A DNA stretch of 58,929 nt from a virus. The notes under the pieces are model-generated. The model was given only the letters and a program-made list of their open reading frames with translations. It did no database searches and was not told the origin of the DNA. The number at the start of each line of letters is the position of its first letter. The stretch's first letter is position 1. Location: the IMG/VR virus record IMGVR_UViG_3300033183_000056, positions 1 to 58,929 of that record; one strand, 5' to 3'. Below are positions 8,345 to 16,018 of this stretch, piece after piece. Both the position numbers and the translations under genes were made by a program.

Positions 8345-8551
8345 TTACTTTTTGTACCAGTCTTCTTCCCACCATGGTTTTTTTTGTTCGTAGATTGGGA
8401 ATATGTTCGTTTCTTTTTTCCTAGCTTTAATATTTGTTGCCCAATATTTGAACGACCTATAGCCATTAATAAAGCCTGTTATGACCTGACTGACCAACCC
8501 TACCACCTTTTTTCTTAATAATGGGTTTGCGTGTCTTAGAATCTTTTTCAA
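8345..8551 (-). CDS. Hypothetical basic protein, 68 residues (start uncertain)
   Basis: The frame encodes a basic N-terminus and an aromatic end (KPWWEEDWYKK). Its first 28 codons overlap the end of the gene at 8466-8672 in another frame, which is a large overlap. Translation may start further in at a non-ATG codon. I see no known family. The tryptophan-rich end argues that the region after 8466 is translated. Confidence 0.4.
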   Translation of the reverse strand: MKKILRHANPLLRKKVVGLVSQVITGFINGYRSFKYWATNIKARKKETNIFPIYEQKKPWWEEDWYKK

Positions 8552-8672
8552 TACGAGGACCCATTACAGATGGACCAGTAAGTTCACGATTCATAGGATG
8601 GTTAGGGTCTTTTTTAGGGTCTTTGTATACTTTTTTCTTTGTTTTCCTTACAACAGGTGGGTTAATCAGCAT
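8466..8672 (-). CDS. Small lysine-rich protein, 68 residues
   Basis: The protein is very basic, with KTKKKVYKDPKKDPNHPMN and an end KKKGGRVGQSGHNRLY. The GGRV tail resembles tails on several other late proteins here. It is one of six small basic proteins encoded together. A DNA-contacting or internal virion role is possible; nothing shows it directly. Confidence 0.55.
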   Translation of the reverse strand: MLINPPVVRKTKKKVYKDPKKDPNHPMNRELTGPSVMGPRIEKDSKTRKPIIKKKGGRVGQSGHNRLY

Positions 8673-9031
8673 TATGCTTTTCCTTTTCCATATTTTTTAT
8701 GTGTTTGAGTTTTAGGCGGAGCCTTCTTACTGCCACCAGCACCAGCCCACAACTTTTTATCAGCCCAGTAAGCAGCAGACATTTTACCTTTAGCAATGTT
8801 TTTAGCATGACGTGCTTTAAATGATTTCCTAGCAGCGGCAGAATAGTTGTGACCCATTGAAGAATCACCATAATGTATAAGTTTAATCTTGTTACCTTCT
8901 TTAGCAAGGACCATACCTTTCTTGCCTGGTCGGTCAGATTTTCTAGGCTTATTAAAGCCAGCAAATTTTTTACCACGATATTCTATTCCTCCACTTGGTA
9001 GGCGTTTAACGCCAGGATACTTACTGTTCAT
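8672..9031 (-). CDS. Conserved basic phage protein, 119 residues
   Basis: The protein has MNSKYPGVKRLPSGGIEYRG, then PRKSDRPGKKGMVLAKEGNK and IHYGDSSMGHNYS, followed by ARKSFKARHAKNIAKGKMSA and AYWADKKLW. I recognise this pattern from marine phage structural regions, where the protein is conserved and of unknown function. It is strongly basic. Its start overlaps the next gene by four bases. Confidence 0.75.
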   Translation of the reverse strand: MNSKYPGVKRLPSGGIEYRGKKFAGFNKPRKSDRPGKKGMVLAKEGNKIKLIHYGDSSMGHNYSAAARKSFKARHAKNIAKGKMSAAYWADKKLWAGAGGSKKAPPKTQTHKKYGKGKA

Positions 9032-9288
9032 GTTGTCTTCCTATACCGTTTAACTTTTTTTGCGACAGTTTTAGGCTGCTTAACAAACTGCTTTCCAGAT
9101 TTAGTTCCTTTTCTTTTTGCTGCTGAAGTCGCCGCATATTCTTTTGCGGATAACGCCTTGATAGCTTTTTCTGGTAAATAACGCTCGCCTGTTGCTTTTG
9201 AACCTTGCGTGGATGGCTTACCACTTTTGGTTCTCCACTTTTGTTTTGTCCAAGCCTTCAAACTCCTTTGTGATTTCTTTAATCCCAT
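9028..9288 (-). CDS. Conserved basic protein, DUF5872-like
   Basis: The 86-residue protein contains KWRTKSGKPSTQGSKATGER, YLPEKAIKALSAKEYAATS and KRKGTKSGKQFVKQPK. From memory this matches a small family shared by phages and large DNA viruses (DUF5872), but I could not check the number. It is very basic and probably contacts nucleic acid. Its own promoter is likely at 9300-9328. Confidence 0.7.
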   Translation of the reverse strand: MGLKKSQRSLKAWTKQKWRTKSGKPSTQGSKATGERYLPEKAIKALSAKEYAATSAAKRKGTKSGKQFVKQPKTVAKKVKRYRKTT

Positions 9289-9299
9289 GCAATTATCCT

Positions 9300-9328
9300 A
9301 TTATAACACTTTAATTTTTTATATACAA
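9300..9328 (-). promoter_or_regulatory. Leftward sigma70-type promoter
   Basis: On the minus strand TTGTAT (9323-9328) and TATAAT (9300-9305) are 17 bases apart. It lies in the 44-base gap upstream of the basic protein gene at 9028-9288. Confidence 0.55.
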
Positions 9329-9332
9329 TATT

Positions 9333-9800
9333 TTACTTGTTATTGACCATGTATACAAGTAAAAACAGAAGACCTGCTCCTGTTAGTATTGACAATGTTA
9401 TTACAACCCATTCAATAAACTTTTGTCGGCGTTCTCTTTGTCTATACAAAGTCTCTTTTCTTTGTGTACGGATGTTGCCTTCCATACGAATAAGTTCATC
9501 CCAAGCCTTACTGCCCATAGTAAGTTGTATCCATTGTTTAAGTTCATCTCTTTGCTGTTGTGCTTTCTTTTTTGCAGCAAATGCTTCAATGGCTTCCTGT
9601 TCGATAGACTTACCAGCAAATAACTTTTTAAATATGGGTGGGTTCTTTGCTTCTTTCTCTGCTTGGTCTAAATCAGATAACGCACTCATCCATCTTGACA
9701 AGTCACCTGCCATAGATTCAATATCACGACCAATAGCGAAACCTTTTTTAAGTGCGCTAAAGGCTGAACTGGCAATTGCCATTGTTGTCACTGGGTCCAT
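9333..9800 (-). CDS. Membrane-anchored helical late protein, 155 residues
   Basis: The N-terminus is helical and alanine-rich. The middle is charged (EQEAIEAFAAKKKAQQQRDE). A single membrane segment lies at about residues 133-152 (WVVITLSILTGAGLLFLLVY). Homologous-looking proteins are widespread in marine podoviruses without a known role. It could be an internal virion protein or a lysis accessory. The gene overlaps the start of the next one by one base. Confidence 0.7.
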   Translation of the reverse strand: MDPVTTMAIASSAFSALKKGFAIGRDIESMAGDLSRWMSALSDLDQAEKEAKNPPIFKKLFAGKSIEQEAIEAFAAKKKAQQQRDELKQWIQLTMGSKAWDELIRMEGNIRTQRKETLYRQRERRQKFIEWVVITLSILTGAGLLFLLVYMVNNK

Positions 9801-10027
9801 TAGTACACCTTTACAGAGTTTTCTTCTATGTATTTAGGTACGCAATATGCGGTAACACGGTCTCGTTCATCCACCCAATCACGATGGGTGTAGTTTCCAT
9901 AACGTCTTGACAATTCAGAGGCAAAGAAGTTACAATCCGTAACACTCCTGAAATACATATCTCCACTAACGAGGTAACGGCTTTCTCCAGTTCCGATGTA
10001 AACAAGTAAGAGGAAGACGTGGAGCAT
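9800..10027 (-). CDS. Small conserved protein with hydrophobic N-terminus, 75 residues
   Basis: I place the start at the ATG at 10025-10027, because the longer frame would overlap the upstream gene by more than 200 bases. The protein then begins MLHVFLLLVYIGTGESRYLV and continues SGDMYFRSVTDCNFFASELS. It ends with ERDRVTAYCVPKYIEE. The hydrophobic start may be a signal or membrane anchor, and the two later cysteines could form a disulfide outside the cytoplasm. This looks like a conserved small family of marine phages. Confidence 0.65.
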   Translation of the reverse strand: MLHVFLLLVYIGTGESRYLVSGDMYFRSVTDCNFFASELSRRYGNYTHRDWVDERDRVTAYCVPKYIEENSVKVY

Positions 10028-10031
10028 ATCA

Positions 10032-10346
10032 TTAACTTGTATAACTCCCACCTTTTTCTTTATACTGTTTAGCCAGCATCTGTGCTTTACGTGCAGACCA
10101 TTGACCAGGTTTACCACCCTTACCGCCAGCCTTAATGCTTTCAAACAAACGCTTACGCATGGTAGGTTTGGTATAGTTACCTGCTTTATTAACACTACTG
10201 CCTTTAGATTTCTTAACAGTGTTTTTAGATTTACCAGCCTTAGACAGTGCAATAGCAATCGCTTGCTTTTGAGGTTTGCCCTCTTTTTTAAGTGTGCGAA
10301 TATTCTTGCTAACTGTTTTAGCCGATTTACCTGATTTTAATGCCAT
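10032..10346 (-). CDS. Lysine-rich conserved protein, 104 residues
   Basis: The N-terminal half reads SKNIRTLKKEGKPQKQAIAI, a short motif that recurs in small basic phage proteins (similar to what I remember as DUF6496). The C-terminal half has AGNYTKPTMRKRLFESIKAG and WSARKAQMLAKQYKEKGGSY. Both halves look conserved in marine phages. The strong positive charge suggests binding to DNA or to the capsid interior. Confidence 0.7.
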   Translation of the reverse strand: MALKSGKSAKTVSKNIRTLKKEGKPQKQAIAIALSKAGKSKNTVKKSKGSSVNKAGNYTKPTMRKRLFESIKAGGKGGKPGQWSARKAQMLAKQYKEKGGSYTS

Positions 10347-10348
10347 GA

Positions 10349-10549
10349 CTATGGCCTACGAGAACGTGCTTTGCCGTAGCCACGCATCTTTCCACCGTAA
10401 GACTTTTTCATAATCTTACCGCCATATGCGTAACTCAGCTCATCAAAGTCAGGGTCAAGAAGAAACTTGTCATCTTGAGCGTCCTGAAGTTCTTTCATGA
10501 GTTCTTCGTATTCACGGTCTTGTTCAGATTGCTTTTTATCTTTAGCCAT
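10349..10549 (-). CDS. Small protein with acidic head and GGK-type basic tail
   Basis: The first 40 of 66 residues are acidic and helical (REYEELMKELQDAQDDKFLL). The last part is glycine/lysine-rich (YGGKIMKKSYGGKMRGYGK). The tail resembles the end of the LysM protein immediately upstream at 10551-11150. No enzyme motif is present. Confidence 0.65.
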   Translation of the reverse strand: MAKDKKQSEQDREYEELMKELQDAQDDKFLLDPDFDELSYAYGGKIMKKSYGGKMRGYGKARSRRP

Positions 10550-10550
10550 T

Positions 10551-11150
10551 TTATTTACCCCTTACTGCTCCATAACCTCGCATGGCTGCACCGCAACCAA
10601 CTTTACCGCCCATGTTGCGTTTAACCATACCACCTTTTTTAACAACTGTTTTACCAGCCATAGTATTAATCATTTTCTTTTGTTTGCTAGAAAGTGAACC
10701 ACCACGTTTAGCAGCAACGTCACCTGCACGAAGACCACTCATGCTACCAGAGTTTGAAGATGGTTTCTTCTTGGGCATACGTTTTTTAGCACGTTCTTTT
10801 AGTGCTTCCATTCCAGTTTTCTTTTCGATGGTTTCTTTAGCCTTCTTAGGTGTAGGTGTAGTTTGCGCACCTGAATCTTTTACCTCACGGCGAAGAGCAG
10901 AGGTTACTGTTTCCTGCTGACCTTTAGTGCCTTTCAACATATTCATCATCGTTTGAGACATACGACCATAAGGACTGCCTTTGGTATTGCCAGGAACGCT
11001 ACCAGCCTTTGGCATCTTGATAGATTGACCAACACGAATCATGTTAGCGTTCTTAATGTCTGGGTTTGCCGCAAGAAGGGCTTGGATAGTTGTTCCATTC
11101 TTTTTTGCAATTTGTGACAGAGTGTCACCACTTTTTACTTTATAAGCCAT
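10551..11150 (-). CDS. LysM-domain virion-type protein
   Basis: Residues 1-50 form a LysM domain: [19 protein letters not shown], then [20 protein letters not shown] and QSIKMP. LysM domains bind peptidoglycan. The rest of the 199 residues is basic and low in complexity, ending in a glycine/lysine-rich tail ([20 protein letters not shown]). There is no catalytic domain, so it is not itself a wall hydrolase. It may attach a virion part to the cell wall during entry, or help assemble the tail. Confidence 0.8.
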   Translation of the reverse strand: MAYKVKSGDTLSQIAKKNGTTIQALLAANPDIKNANMIRVGQSIKMPKAGSVPGNTKGSPYGRMSQTMMNMLKGTKGQQETVTSALRREVKDSGAQTTPTPKKAKETIEKKTGMEALKERAKKRMPKKKPSSNSGSMSGLRAGDVAAKRGGSLSSKQKKMINTMAGKTVVKKGGMVKRNMGGKVGCGAAMRGYGAVRGK

Positions 11151-11151
11151 T

Positions 11152-11808
11152 TTAATTTGCTCCTACTATTAGATTGTTATCTGCACCTGCAGGGCTAGAT
11201 GGCATTTGCATATCATCCCTACGTGTGCGTCTTGCTTGATTTTTTAAAGTATTTAATGCTTCTTGATACCGTTGTTCAAAAAGTTGAATTGCGTTGTAGT
11301 TTTTCATAAAGACCATTGCTTCAACCATACAGGCATTAAACAACGCATCATAGCAAAAGTCTGAAAAATAGTTATTAGGTGTAGCCGAAGCCAATGTGGT
11401 AGGTCTTGAGATATGTACCACCTCACCGTTAAATGTTGAAACTGGTGTAGGAGCAATCAGAACAGTTGTGTTATCACGTCTTGCATAATATTCTGGTGTA
11501 CCTGTGCTTGCGCTTACAGGCCAGTAATCTCGAATATATTCATCTGTTCTTTGCAGTAGATTGATTCGTGTGCCATTGGACACAATGTTTAAATTCTTAA
11601 CAATGCGTGTGCCAGATGGTAGAGTAACCTGATTTACTCCTGAAGACACAGCCACAGATGTATACGTAACCAAACCATAATCGTCTAGGTCACGAGTAAG
11701 ACGTTCCTCTGCTCTATTTACCATCTTGGGAATATAAGCAAGAAACTCTGTTCCATCATTTTCTGTGGCTTGTGAAATATCATCCACAAGATAAGTATAA
11801 TTAGCCAT
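11152..11808 (-). CDS. Head-tail connector / adaptor protein
   Basis: The 218-residue protein has an N-terminal helix ([20 protein letters not shown]), a beta-rich centre with [20 protein letters not shown], and a helical end ([20 protein letters not shown]). This is the design of phage adaptor proteins that sit below the portal. Its place directly after the capsid genes supports this. It overlaps the gene at 11801-12106 by eight bases. Confidence 0.7.
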   Translation of the reverse strand: MANYTYLVDDISQATENDGTEFLAYIPKMVNRAEERLTRDLDDYGLVTYTSVAVSSGVNQVTLPSGTRIVKNLNIVSNGTRINLLQRTDEYIRDYWPVSASTGTPEYYARRDNTTVLIAPTPVSTFNGEVVHISRPTTLASATPNNYFSDFCYDALFNACMVEAMVFMKNYNAIQLFEQRYQEALNTLKNQARRTRRDDMQMPSSPAGADNNLIVGAN

Positions 11809-12106
11809 AATAAATTGCTACTGTTGCGGTTGAGGTTGGGGCAGAAACTTTTACGACACCATAGGTTTTAATGCCATAATCTGGAATCATGATGTCACCT
11901 GCATCTACTACAGTGGTTGCAACAAATTTAATGTTGTTACCATTTGTATTGCCATGCTCGTCAGTTTGACTGCCAGTAATTGTAAATGTACCAATGCCTG
12001 AATAGGTAATACCTTTAATTCGTGTATCAGCAACAGTTGTGTTAGTGGTTGTGTCAAGAACAGCACCGCTGCCTGTAACAAACCCTTGTCGAATATTTGT
12101 AGCCAT
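11801..12106 (-). CDS. Small capsid-region structural protein, 101 residues
   Basis: The protein is small, beta-rich and threonine-rich (TGSGAVLDTTTNTTVADTRI, then [17 protein letters not shown]). It follows the capsid terminator and precedes the connector. It could be a head decoration or head-closure component. I do not recognise a named family. Confidence 0.6.
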   Translation of the reverse strand: MATNIRQGFVTGSGAVLDTTTNTTVADTRIKGITYSGIGTFTITGSQTDEHGNTNGNNIKFVATTVVDAGDIMIPDYGIKTYGVVKVSAPTSTATVAIYYG

Positions 12107-12152
12107 AGTTCATCCTTGTTAGTTAGTTGTTGACTATCTTTATATTATACAC

Positions 12153-12193
12153 AAAAAAAGAGGGATACAAAAGTGTACCCCTCAATTTTTTTT
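12153..12193. terminator. Bidirectional rho-independent terminator after the capsid gene
   Basis: A ten-pair stem (GAGGGATACA and TGTACCCCTC, one G-U pair) with loop AAAG spans 12160-12183. It is flanked by seven A at 12153-12159 and eight T at 12186-12193, so both strands carry a U-tract. On the minus strand it lies just after the capsid stop codon and would reduce transcription into the connector genes, keeping capsid mRNA in excess. Confidence 0.85.
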
Positions 12194-12213
12194 AGATTTT
12201 GTAGACGTTAGTC

Positions 12214-13155
12214 TTAGGAACCTGCGGAACCGTAGAAGCTACGCCAGTCTGACCAACCGAATGAGTAACGCTCACGTGCTTTAAAGCGGAGGTTACCAGT
12301 GTCGAAGTCAGGCTCCATCTTGGTCTGCAGAGGTGCGCGAACAAACATCTTTGCACCGTTAGGGCAGTCCGTCTTGAGGAACCAAGCATTGGTATCGGTA
12401 AAGCGGCGGTTTACAAAGAAGCCACCAGGTACCAGACCTTGGTTACGGATGGAGTTGATGTCATTGACGTTGGTAGCACCGTTAGTGCTGGTACTTGGGT
12501 TTACGCCAATGGTGGTTGACATCGTGCTGTTTAGAATCTGGTCAGCAGTAAATGCCAAGTCTGAAGGTACGTGCAAGGACTTTGCTTGCAGGCCAATTAG
12601 AATCCCACGGTCATCTTTAGCCTTAGAGACTGAAATCAGTGCAGATTCCAATGCTGCTTCAGACAGGTCAGTCGCACCAATGTAGTTTGACTGAGTACCT
12701 GCACCAATGGTTGGGTGCGAGGCAGAGAACAGTGCAACACCGTCACCACCTACGTAGGAAGAACTAAAGCCGTTATTGAAAACGTCTGCAGCCTTAACCT
12801 GCTTGGTGTTCGCCATGGCACGAGCGAGACCACGTGCGCGGAGTTTTGCGAAGGTGTCGTAGAGGTTGTCTTCCATTGCCTCTTCGGTCACTGCAAAAGC
12901 CAGTGCAACGGTTTCGTGTGTGTAGCGAGCAGTGTAGCTCTCTTGTGCATCGTCATAGGATACAGCAGAACCTTCACCTTTAACAGGTGCAGTGCCGAAG
13001 CCTGTGAAAAGCACTTCTTCTTCAAACGCACGGTCTGAGTTTTCTACGTCAAACAGTGGTGCGTGTTCGTCAGCAACTTCCCCATACTCCATACCGAAGA
13101 CGGCATTGAGACCAGGGAGCAGCTCTTTTGCGATACTTGCGCGATTAATAGCCAT
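12214..13155 (-). CDS. Major capsid protein
   Basis: The 313-residue protein has the pattern LLPGLNAVFGMEYGEVADEH near the start, then ARYTHETVALAFAVTEEAME and an LRARGLARAMANTKQVKAAD segment. Near the end it reads KARERYSFGWSDWRSFYGS. This fits HK97-fold capsid proteins of the Mu gpT-like kind. It sits between a decoration-like protein and a strong terminator and follows the scaffold-like gene, exactly where the major capsid gene is expected. No N-terminal scaffold extension is visible. Confidence 0.85.
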   Translation of the reverse strand: MAINRASIAKELLPGLNAVFGMEYGEVADEHAPLFDVENSDRAFEEEVLFTGFGTAPVKGEGSAVSYDDAQESYTARYTHETVALAFAVTEEAMEDNLYDTFAKLRARGLARAMANTKQVKAADVFNNGFSSSYVGGDGVALFSASHPTIGAGTQSNYIGATDLSEAALESALISVSKAKDDRGILIGLQAKSLHVPSDLAFTADQILNSTMSTTIGVNPSTSTNGATNVNDINSIRNQGLVPGGFFVNRRFTDTNAWFLKTDCPNGAKMFVRAPLQTKMEPDFDTGNLRFKARERYSFGWSDWRSFYGSAGS

Positions 13156-13174
13156 TTTTCATTCTCCCTTTCAA

Positions 13175-13786
13175 TTAAAACGCAGAGGAACCACCAGAAA
13201 CTGGTGCAGTTACGATTGCGTCATGGAAGTTGTCAGTATGCTGTACCAAGCGTACATTCATTTTAAGATATGCACGTTCAGTTGCACTGTCAACATCGTT
13301 ACCTGGCTCATTTACTGGGTCAAGCGCACGAACCATAGCAATGGTTGAGCTACGACCAGCAGCCTGAACACCGTGACCTGACATACCTGTAAAGGTAGAA
13401 CCAGAGCCAAGAGTAACTGCAAAGTTCTGTGAACCGTAAAGGTCACCAACAGTTACAGATGCGTCAGCTTGTACTTCAAAAACAGCACGTGCATCATCAG
13501 CTACCATAGCATAAGCATCAGTAGCAGAAGTTGAAGCAGGCCAGTACTTGCTAAACTTTTGCTCACCGTTTGCTACGTAACGGCAACCCATGAACACACC
13601 TTGTGCTACCTCAGTAGCAGTAGTAATGACTTGGACTTTCCCTGCATTAATGCGGACCAAATCTCCAGTGAAGATGTTGGCAGCGTAGCCTGAAGCAATT
13701 GGATACTCGTTTTGAGCATCATTGTTTACGTTGCTACCCCGCTTGCGAGAAGGTCGGAAGCCAAACAGTGATTTAGATGTAGTCAT
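13175..13786 (-). CDS. Capsid decoration-like protein
   Basis: The 203-residue protein is beta-rich with IASGYAANIFTGDLVRINAG and VAQGVFMGCRYVANGEQKFS. It resembles head-decoration or capsid-stabilising proteins encoded directly upstream of the major capsid gene in many phages. The last third is polar and flexible. The gene ends 19 bases before the capsid start, so both are likely on one mRNA. Confidence 0.65.
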   Translation of the reverse strand: MTTSKSLFGFRPSRKRGSNVNNDAQNEYPIASGYAANIFTGDLVRINAGKVQVITTATEVAQGVFMGCRYVANGEQKFSKYWPASTSATDAYAMVADDARAVFEVQADASVTVGDLYGSQNFAVTLGSGSTFTGMSGHGVQAAGRSSTIAMVRALDPVNEPGNDVDSATERAYLKMNVRLVQHTDNFHDAIVTAPVSGGSSAF

Positions 13787-13842
13787 TGTTTTCCTCCTAA
13801 AAGATTAAATATGACACTTACTAAGTTCCGACCCTATCCAAT

Positions 13843-14334
13843 TTAGTCTTGGAATTTTGCGGTTCGCCCCTTAGTAACTTGTGTTTTACTATTGTTGCGA
13901 ATTGGCATACGAGAATCATTCTGCCCCATAAGTTGTGCATTAACTGCATCAACCATTTCACGGCTTTGATTTTCAAAATATGCCTGACGATTCTGTGCTT
14001 TTTTCAATGGCATCTTAGCAAGAGCCAGGTCTCCACGACAGACCGCACCTGTGTATCGTCCTTCTTCTCTCACGAAAGAAGTATGCGCTAGTTCAGGAAC
14101 CTCATCCACTGAAACAAATTCCCAGCCTTCAGCAATACGCTTGCCTACGTTTTGATAGTCATCCTGTCCTTTTTGTAGAACCCGAATCCACCGCAGTTTC
14201 AAGCCTTGGTCTAGGAAACGGTTTTCTAATGAATCAGGAATATCAAGAAGATTTGGTTCACGATATTCGTAATCTGCTTCTCTTGTGTTGAGTTCACGAG
14301 CCTCTGCATTACGTGATGTTGTGTTTCGTGTCAT
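13843..14334 (-). CDS. Conserved head-region protein, 163 residues
   Basis: I use the ATG at 14332-14334, which follows the upstream stop at once; a longer frame would overlap that gene. The protein carries LLDIPDSLENRFLDQGLKLR, WIRVLQKGQDDYQNVGKRIA and EGWEFVSVDEVPEL. This pattern occurs in marine phages between scaffold and capsid genes. Its exact role is unknown; it is probably a minor head protein. Confidence 0.65.
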   Translation of the reverse strand: MTRNTTSRNAEARELNTREADYEYREPNLLDIPDSLENRFLDQGLKLRWIRVLQKGQDDYQNVGKRIAEGWEFVSVDEVPELAHTSFVREEGRYTGAVCRGDLALAKMPLKKAQNRQAYFENQSREMVDAVNAQLMGQNDSRMPIRNNSKTQVTKGRTAKFQD

Positions 14335-14335
14335 T

Positions 14336-15313
14336 TTAATAACCTCCACGCTGATTAATGTTGGTGTATTCACCGTCTGCTTTTTCTACTTTTAGCTTTT
14401 CGGCTGCGTACTGTTCAAGTGGTATCCCCCATTTCTCAGCAAGGCGCACATCTTCTTGAGACAATTTAACCTTACGTCCAGAACTAGGGTTGGGAGTGCG
14501 TGACGCTCCTGCTACAACCTGAGAAGCATTGGTCGGTGCTTCAGTCCGTGCTTGCGTCTGCGAGGGTTCAAACCGATTGGGGAATGTTGCCTGTAGACGT
14601 TTGTCAATTTCTTCGTAATACTCATCGTCAGAAGGGTCATAACCTTCGTCCTTCATGCCTGCATCAATTTGCAATGCAGCCTGAGTAAGAATTTGGTCCT
14701 GTCCAAACCAAGGATTACGCCCTGCCCATGCAATGGCTTTAGGGTCATAAGCCTCTTGTGCTTGCTGTTGAGTTTGCTGTCGGCGTTGTGCTTCTAATTC
14801 AAGTTCTTGTTGATACCTGTTGTAAGCATCTTGGCTCTGTTTAATCTGTGCTGATTCAAACTGAGCATTTGACATTGCCTCTTGTGCTGCAAGCATCTGG
14901 TCGGCATCACCGCTTTCTACGGCTTGGCGATAGGCTTTCTTAGCAAGTTCCAACCTGTCACCAATCTGACGTTCATTAGAATCAAGAGTTTCTTTTAGAC
15001 TTTTATTGTACTCTTCTTCTTTTGCTTTTAAACGCTGCTCTAGTTCTTCTTGGCGTTTCTGCAATTCAGCAATTTGCTGCTCACGTTCTTTACGCTGTCG
15101 AACCAGTTGGCGAATACGTTTCTGTGCGCCAGATTCTTTTTCTTCAGTTTCTTCTTCCTGCCCTTGCTTTGCGGTTTGTTCCGAAACATTATCAGTATCC
15201 TCAAAGTCTAGTTCAGGTTCTTCAGGTTGAGATTGGTTTTCAATTTCAAACTCTACCTTTTCTTCGTCCTCTTTTACGGTTGAGGTATTTACCGTTGTCC
15301 ATTCATCAGACAT
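14336..15313 (-). CDS. Scaffolding-like protein
   Basis: The 325-residue protein is acidic at the N-terminus (EEKVEFEIENQSQPEEPELD) and has a long glutamine/glutamate/arginine coiled coil at about residues 60-190. The C-terminus is short and basic (SGRKVKLSQEDVRLAEKWGI). Acidic, coiled-coil proteins encoded directly before the capsid gene are usually scaffolds. The inverted pair CGTCAG/CTGACG about 25 bases upstream could form a hairpin in its leader. Confidence 0.7.
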   Translation of the reverse strand: MSDEWTTVNTSTVKEDEEKVEFEIENQSQPEEPELDFEDTDNVSEQTAKQGQEEETEEKESGAQKRIRQLVRQRKEREQQIAELQKRQEELEQRLKAKEEEYNKSLKETLDSNERQIGDRLELAKKAYRQAVESGDADQMLAAQEAMSNAQFESAQIKQSQDAYNRYQQELELEAQRRQQTQQQAQEAYDPKAIAWAGRNPWFGQDQILTQAALQIDAGMKDEGYDPSDDEYYEEIDKRLQATFPNRFEPSQTQARTEAPTNASQVVAGASRTPNPSSGRKVKLSQEDVRLAEKWGIPLEQYAAEKLKVEKADGEYTNINQRGGY

Positions 15314-15407
15314 ATTTTTCTCCTTTTACGTCAGTTGCGATACCTGACGAGTTACGCTTGATTATTATATTACACTAAAAATTGTGTATATACAATAGTC
15401 AGTGTCA
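15314..15407. other. Short intergenic region with hairpin and TATAAT
   Basis: This gap holds an inverted repeat CGTCAG-N9-CTGACG in the leader of the scaffold-like gene. It also has a minus-strand TATAAT with a poor -35 (TTGTAT, 20 bases upstream). I see no gene. A weak leftward promoter is possible. Confidence 0.4.
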
Positions 15408-15824
15408 TTAATTTGACAGATTAAATGTAGGGTCTAGTTCTTTAGGGTCTGAGATAACCATAGAAATCTGGTCATCAAAGAGAAGGATAAGCCTTACTCC
15501 CTTATAAAAAAACTTTTGGCCTGAATGTTTTCCGTAACAGACATAATCTCCAACAGAACACCAAGGACCTTTCGGAAACTTGTCTTCATCTTCATACGCT
15601 GTTTCACCAATTGCAAGAACTTTACCTACAGTGGTAAGATAGGCAATATCATTTACAGTAGAATCTGGTAGAATGATACCGCCTTTTGTTTCTTTCTTAA
15701 CGGATACGGGCCGCACCAATAGGTGATAACCTGGGATACGAGGAAGGACTTCAGGGTCTGGTGCTTCACCAGCAGTAATCCATTCGTCATTCTTCATTGC
15801 TTTGTCCATAGCGACTGCTTGCAT
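15408..15824 (-). CDS. GroES-like co-chaperonin
   Basis: The 138-residue protein has the GroES core: PRIPGYHLLVRPVSVKKETK, then the mobile-loop pattern GGIILPDST, followed by GKVLAIGE and VGDYVCYGKHSGQKFFYKG. In GroES the hydrophobic residues after GGI contact GroEL; here they are I-L. Phage co-chaperonins such as T4 gp31 let the host chaperonin fold large capsid proteins. Its position among head genes fits that job. An N-terminal 25-residue extension is unusual. Confidence 0.85.
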   Translation of the reverse strand: MQAVAMDKAMKNDEWITAGEAPDPEVLPRIPGYHLLVRPVSVKKETKGGIILPDSTVNDIAYLTTVGKVLAIGETAYEDEDKFPKGPWCSVGDYVCYGKHSGQKFFYKGVRLILLFDDQISMVISDPKELDPTFNLSN

Positions 15825-15826
15825 TT

Positions 15827-16018
15827 TTACTCCTCATCGTCTTCATATATCATTTTGTTTACCAAACTTTTGATTTCAACACGAGCAAATTCAAGCCCTT
15901 GTATTCTTCCTACCAAGTTTGTATACGTATGATAATCCGAAGCCGTTCCAGATGCAAGCGAATTTTTTAGAGACTCGATTTCTTTTACAAGCATCTTATC
16001 TATTTCTTCATATAACAT
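15827..16018 (-). CDS. Small helical protein, 63 residues
   Basis: The protein is almost entirely helical and charged, with LVKEIESLKNSLASGTASDY and LVGRIQGLEFARVEIKSLVN. It probably forms a coiled coil. Small proteins of this kind occur in phage head regions. It is tightly packed between the co-chaperonin gene and the next, so one mRNA is likely. Confidence 0.6.
   Translation of the reverse strand: MLYEEIDKMLVKEIESLKNSLASGTASDYHTYTNLVGRIQGLEFARVEIKSLVNKMIYEDDEE

Noticed and set aside
10028-10258. Longer N-terminus for the small gene ending at 9800
   Set aside because: The extension overlaps the 10032-10346 gene by over 200 bases in another frame and encodes a leucine/valine/cysteine-rich shadow sequence. 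The ATG at 10025-10027 fits the gene spacing.
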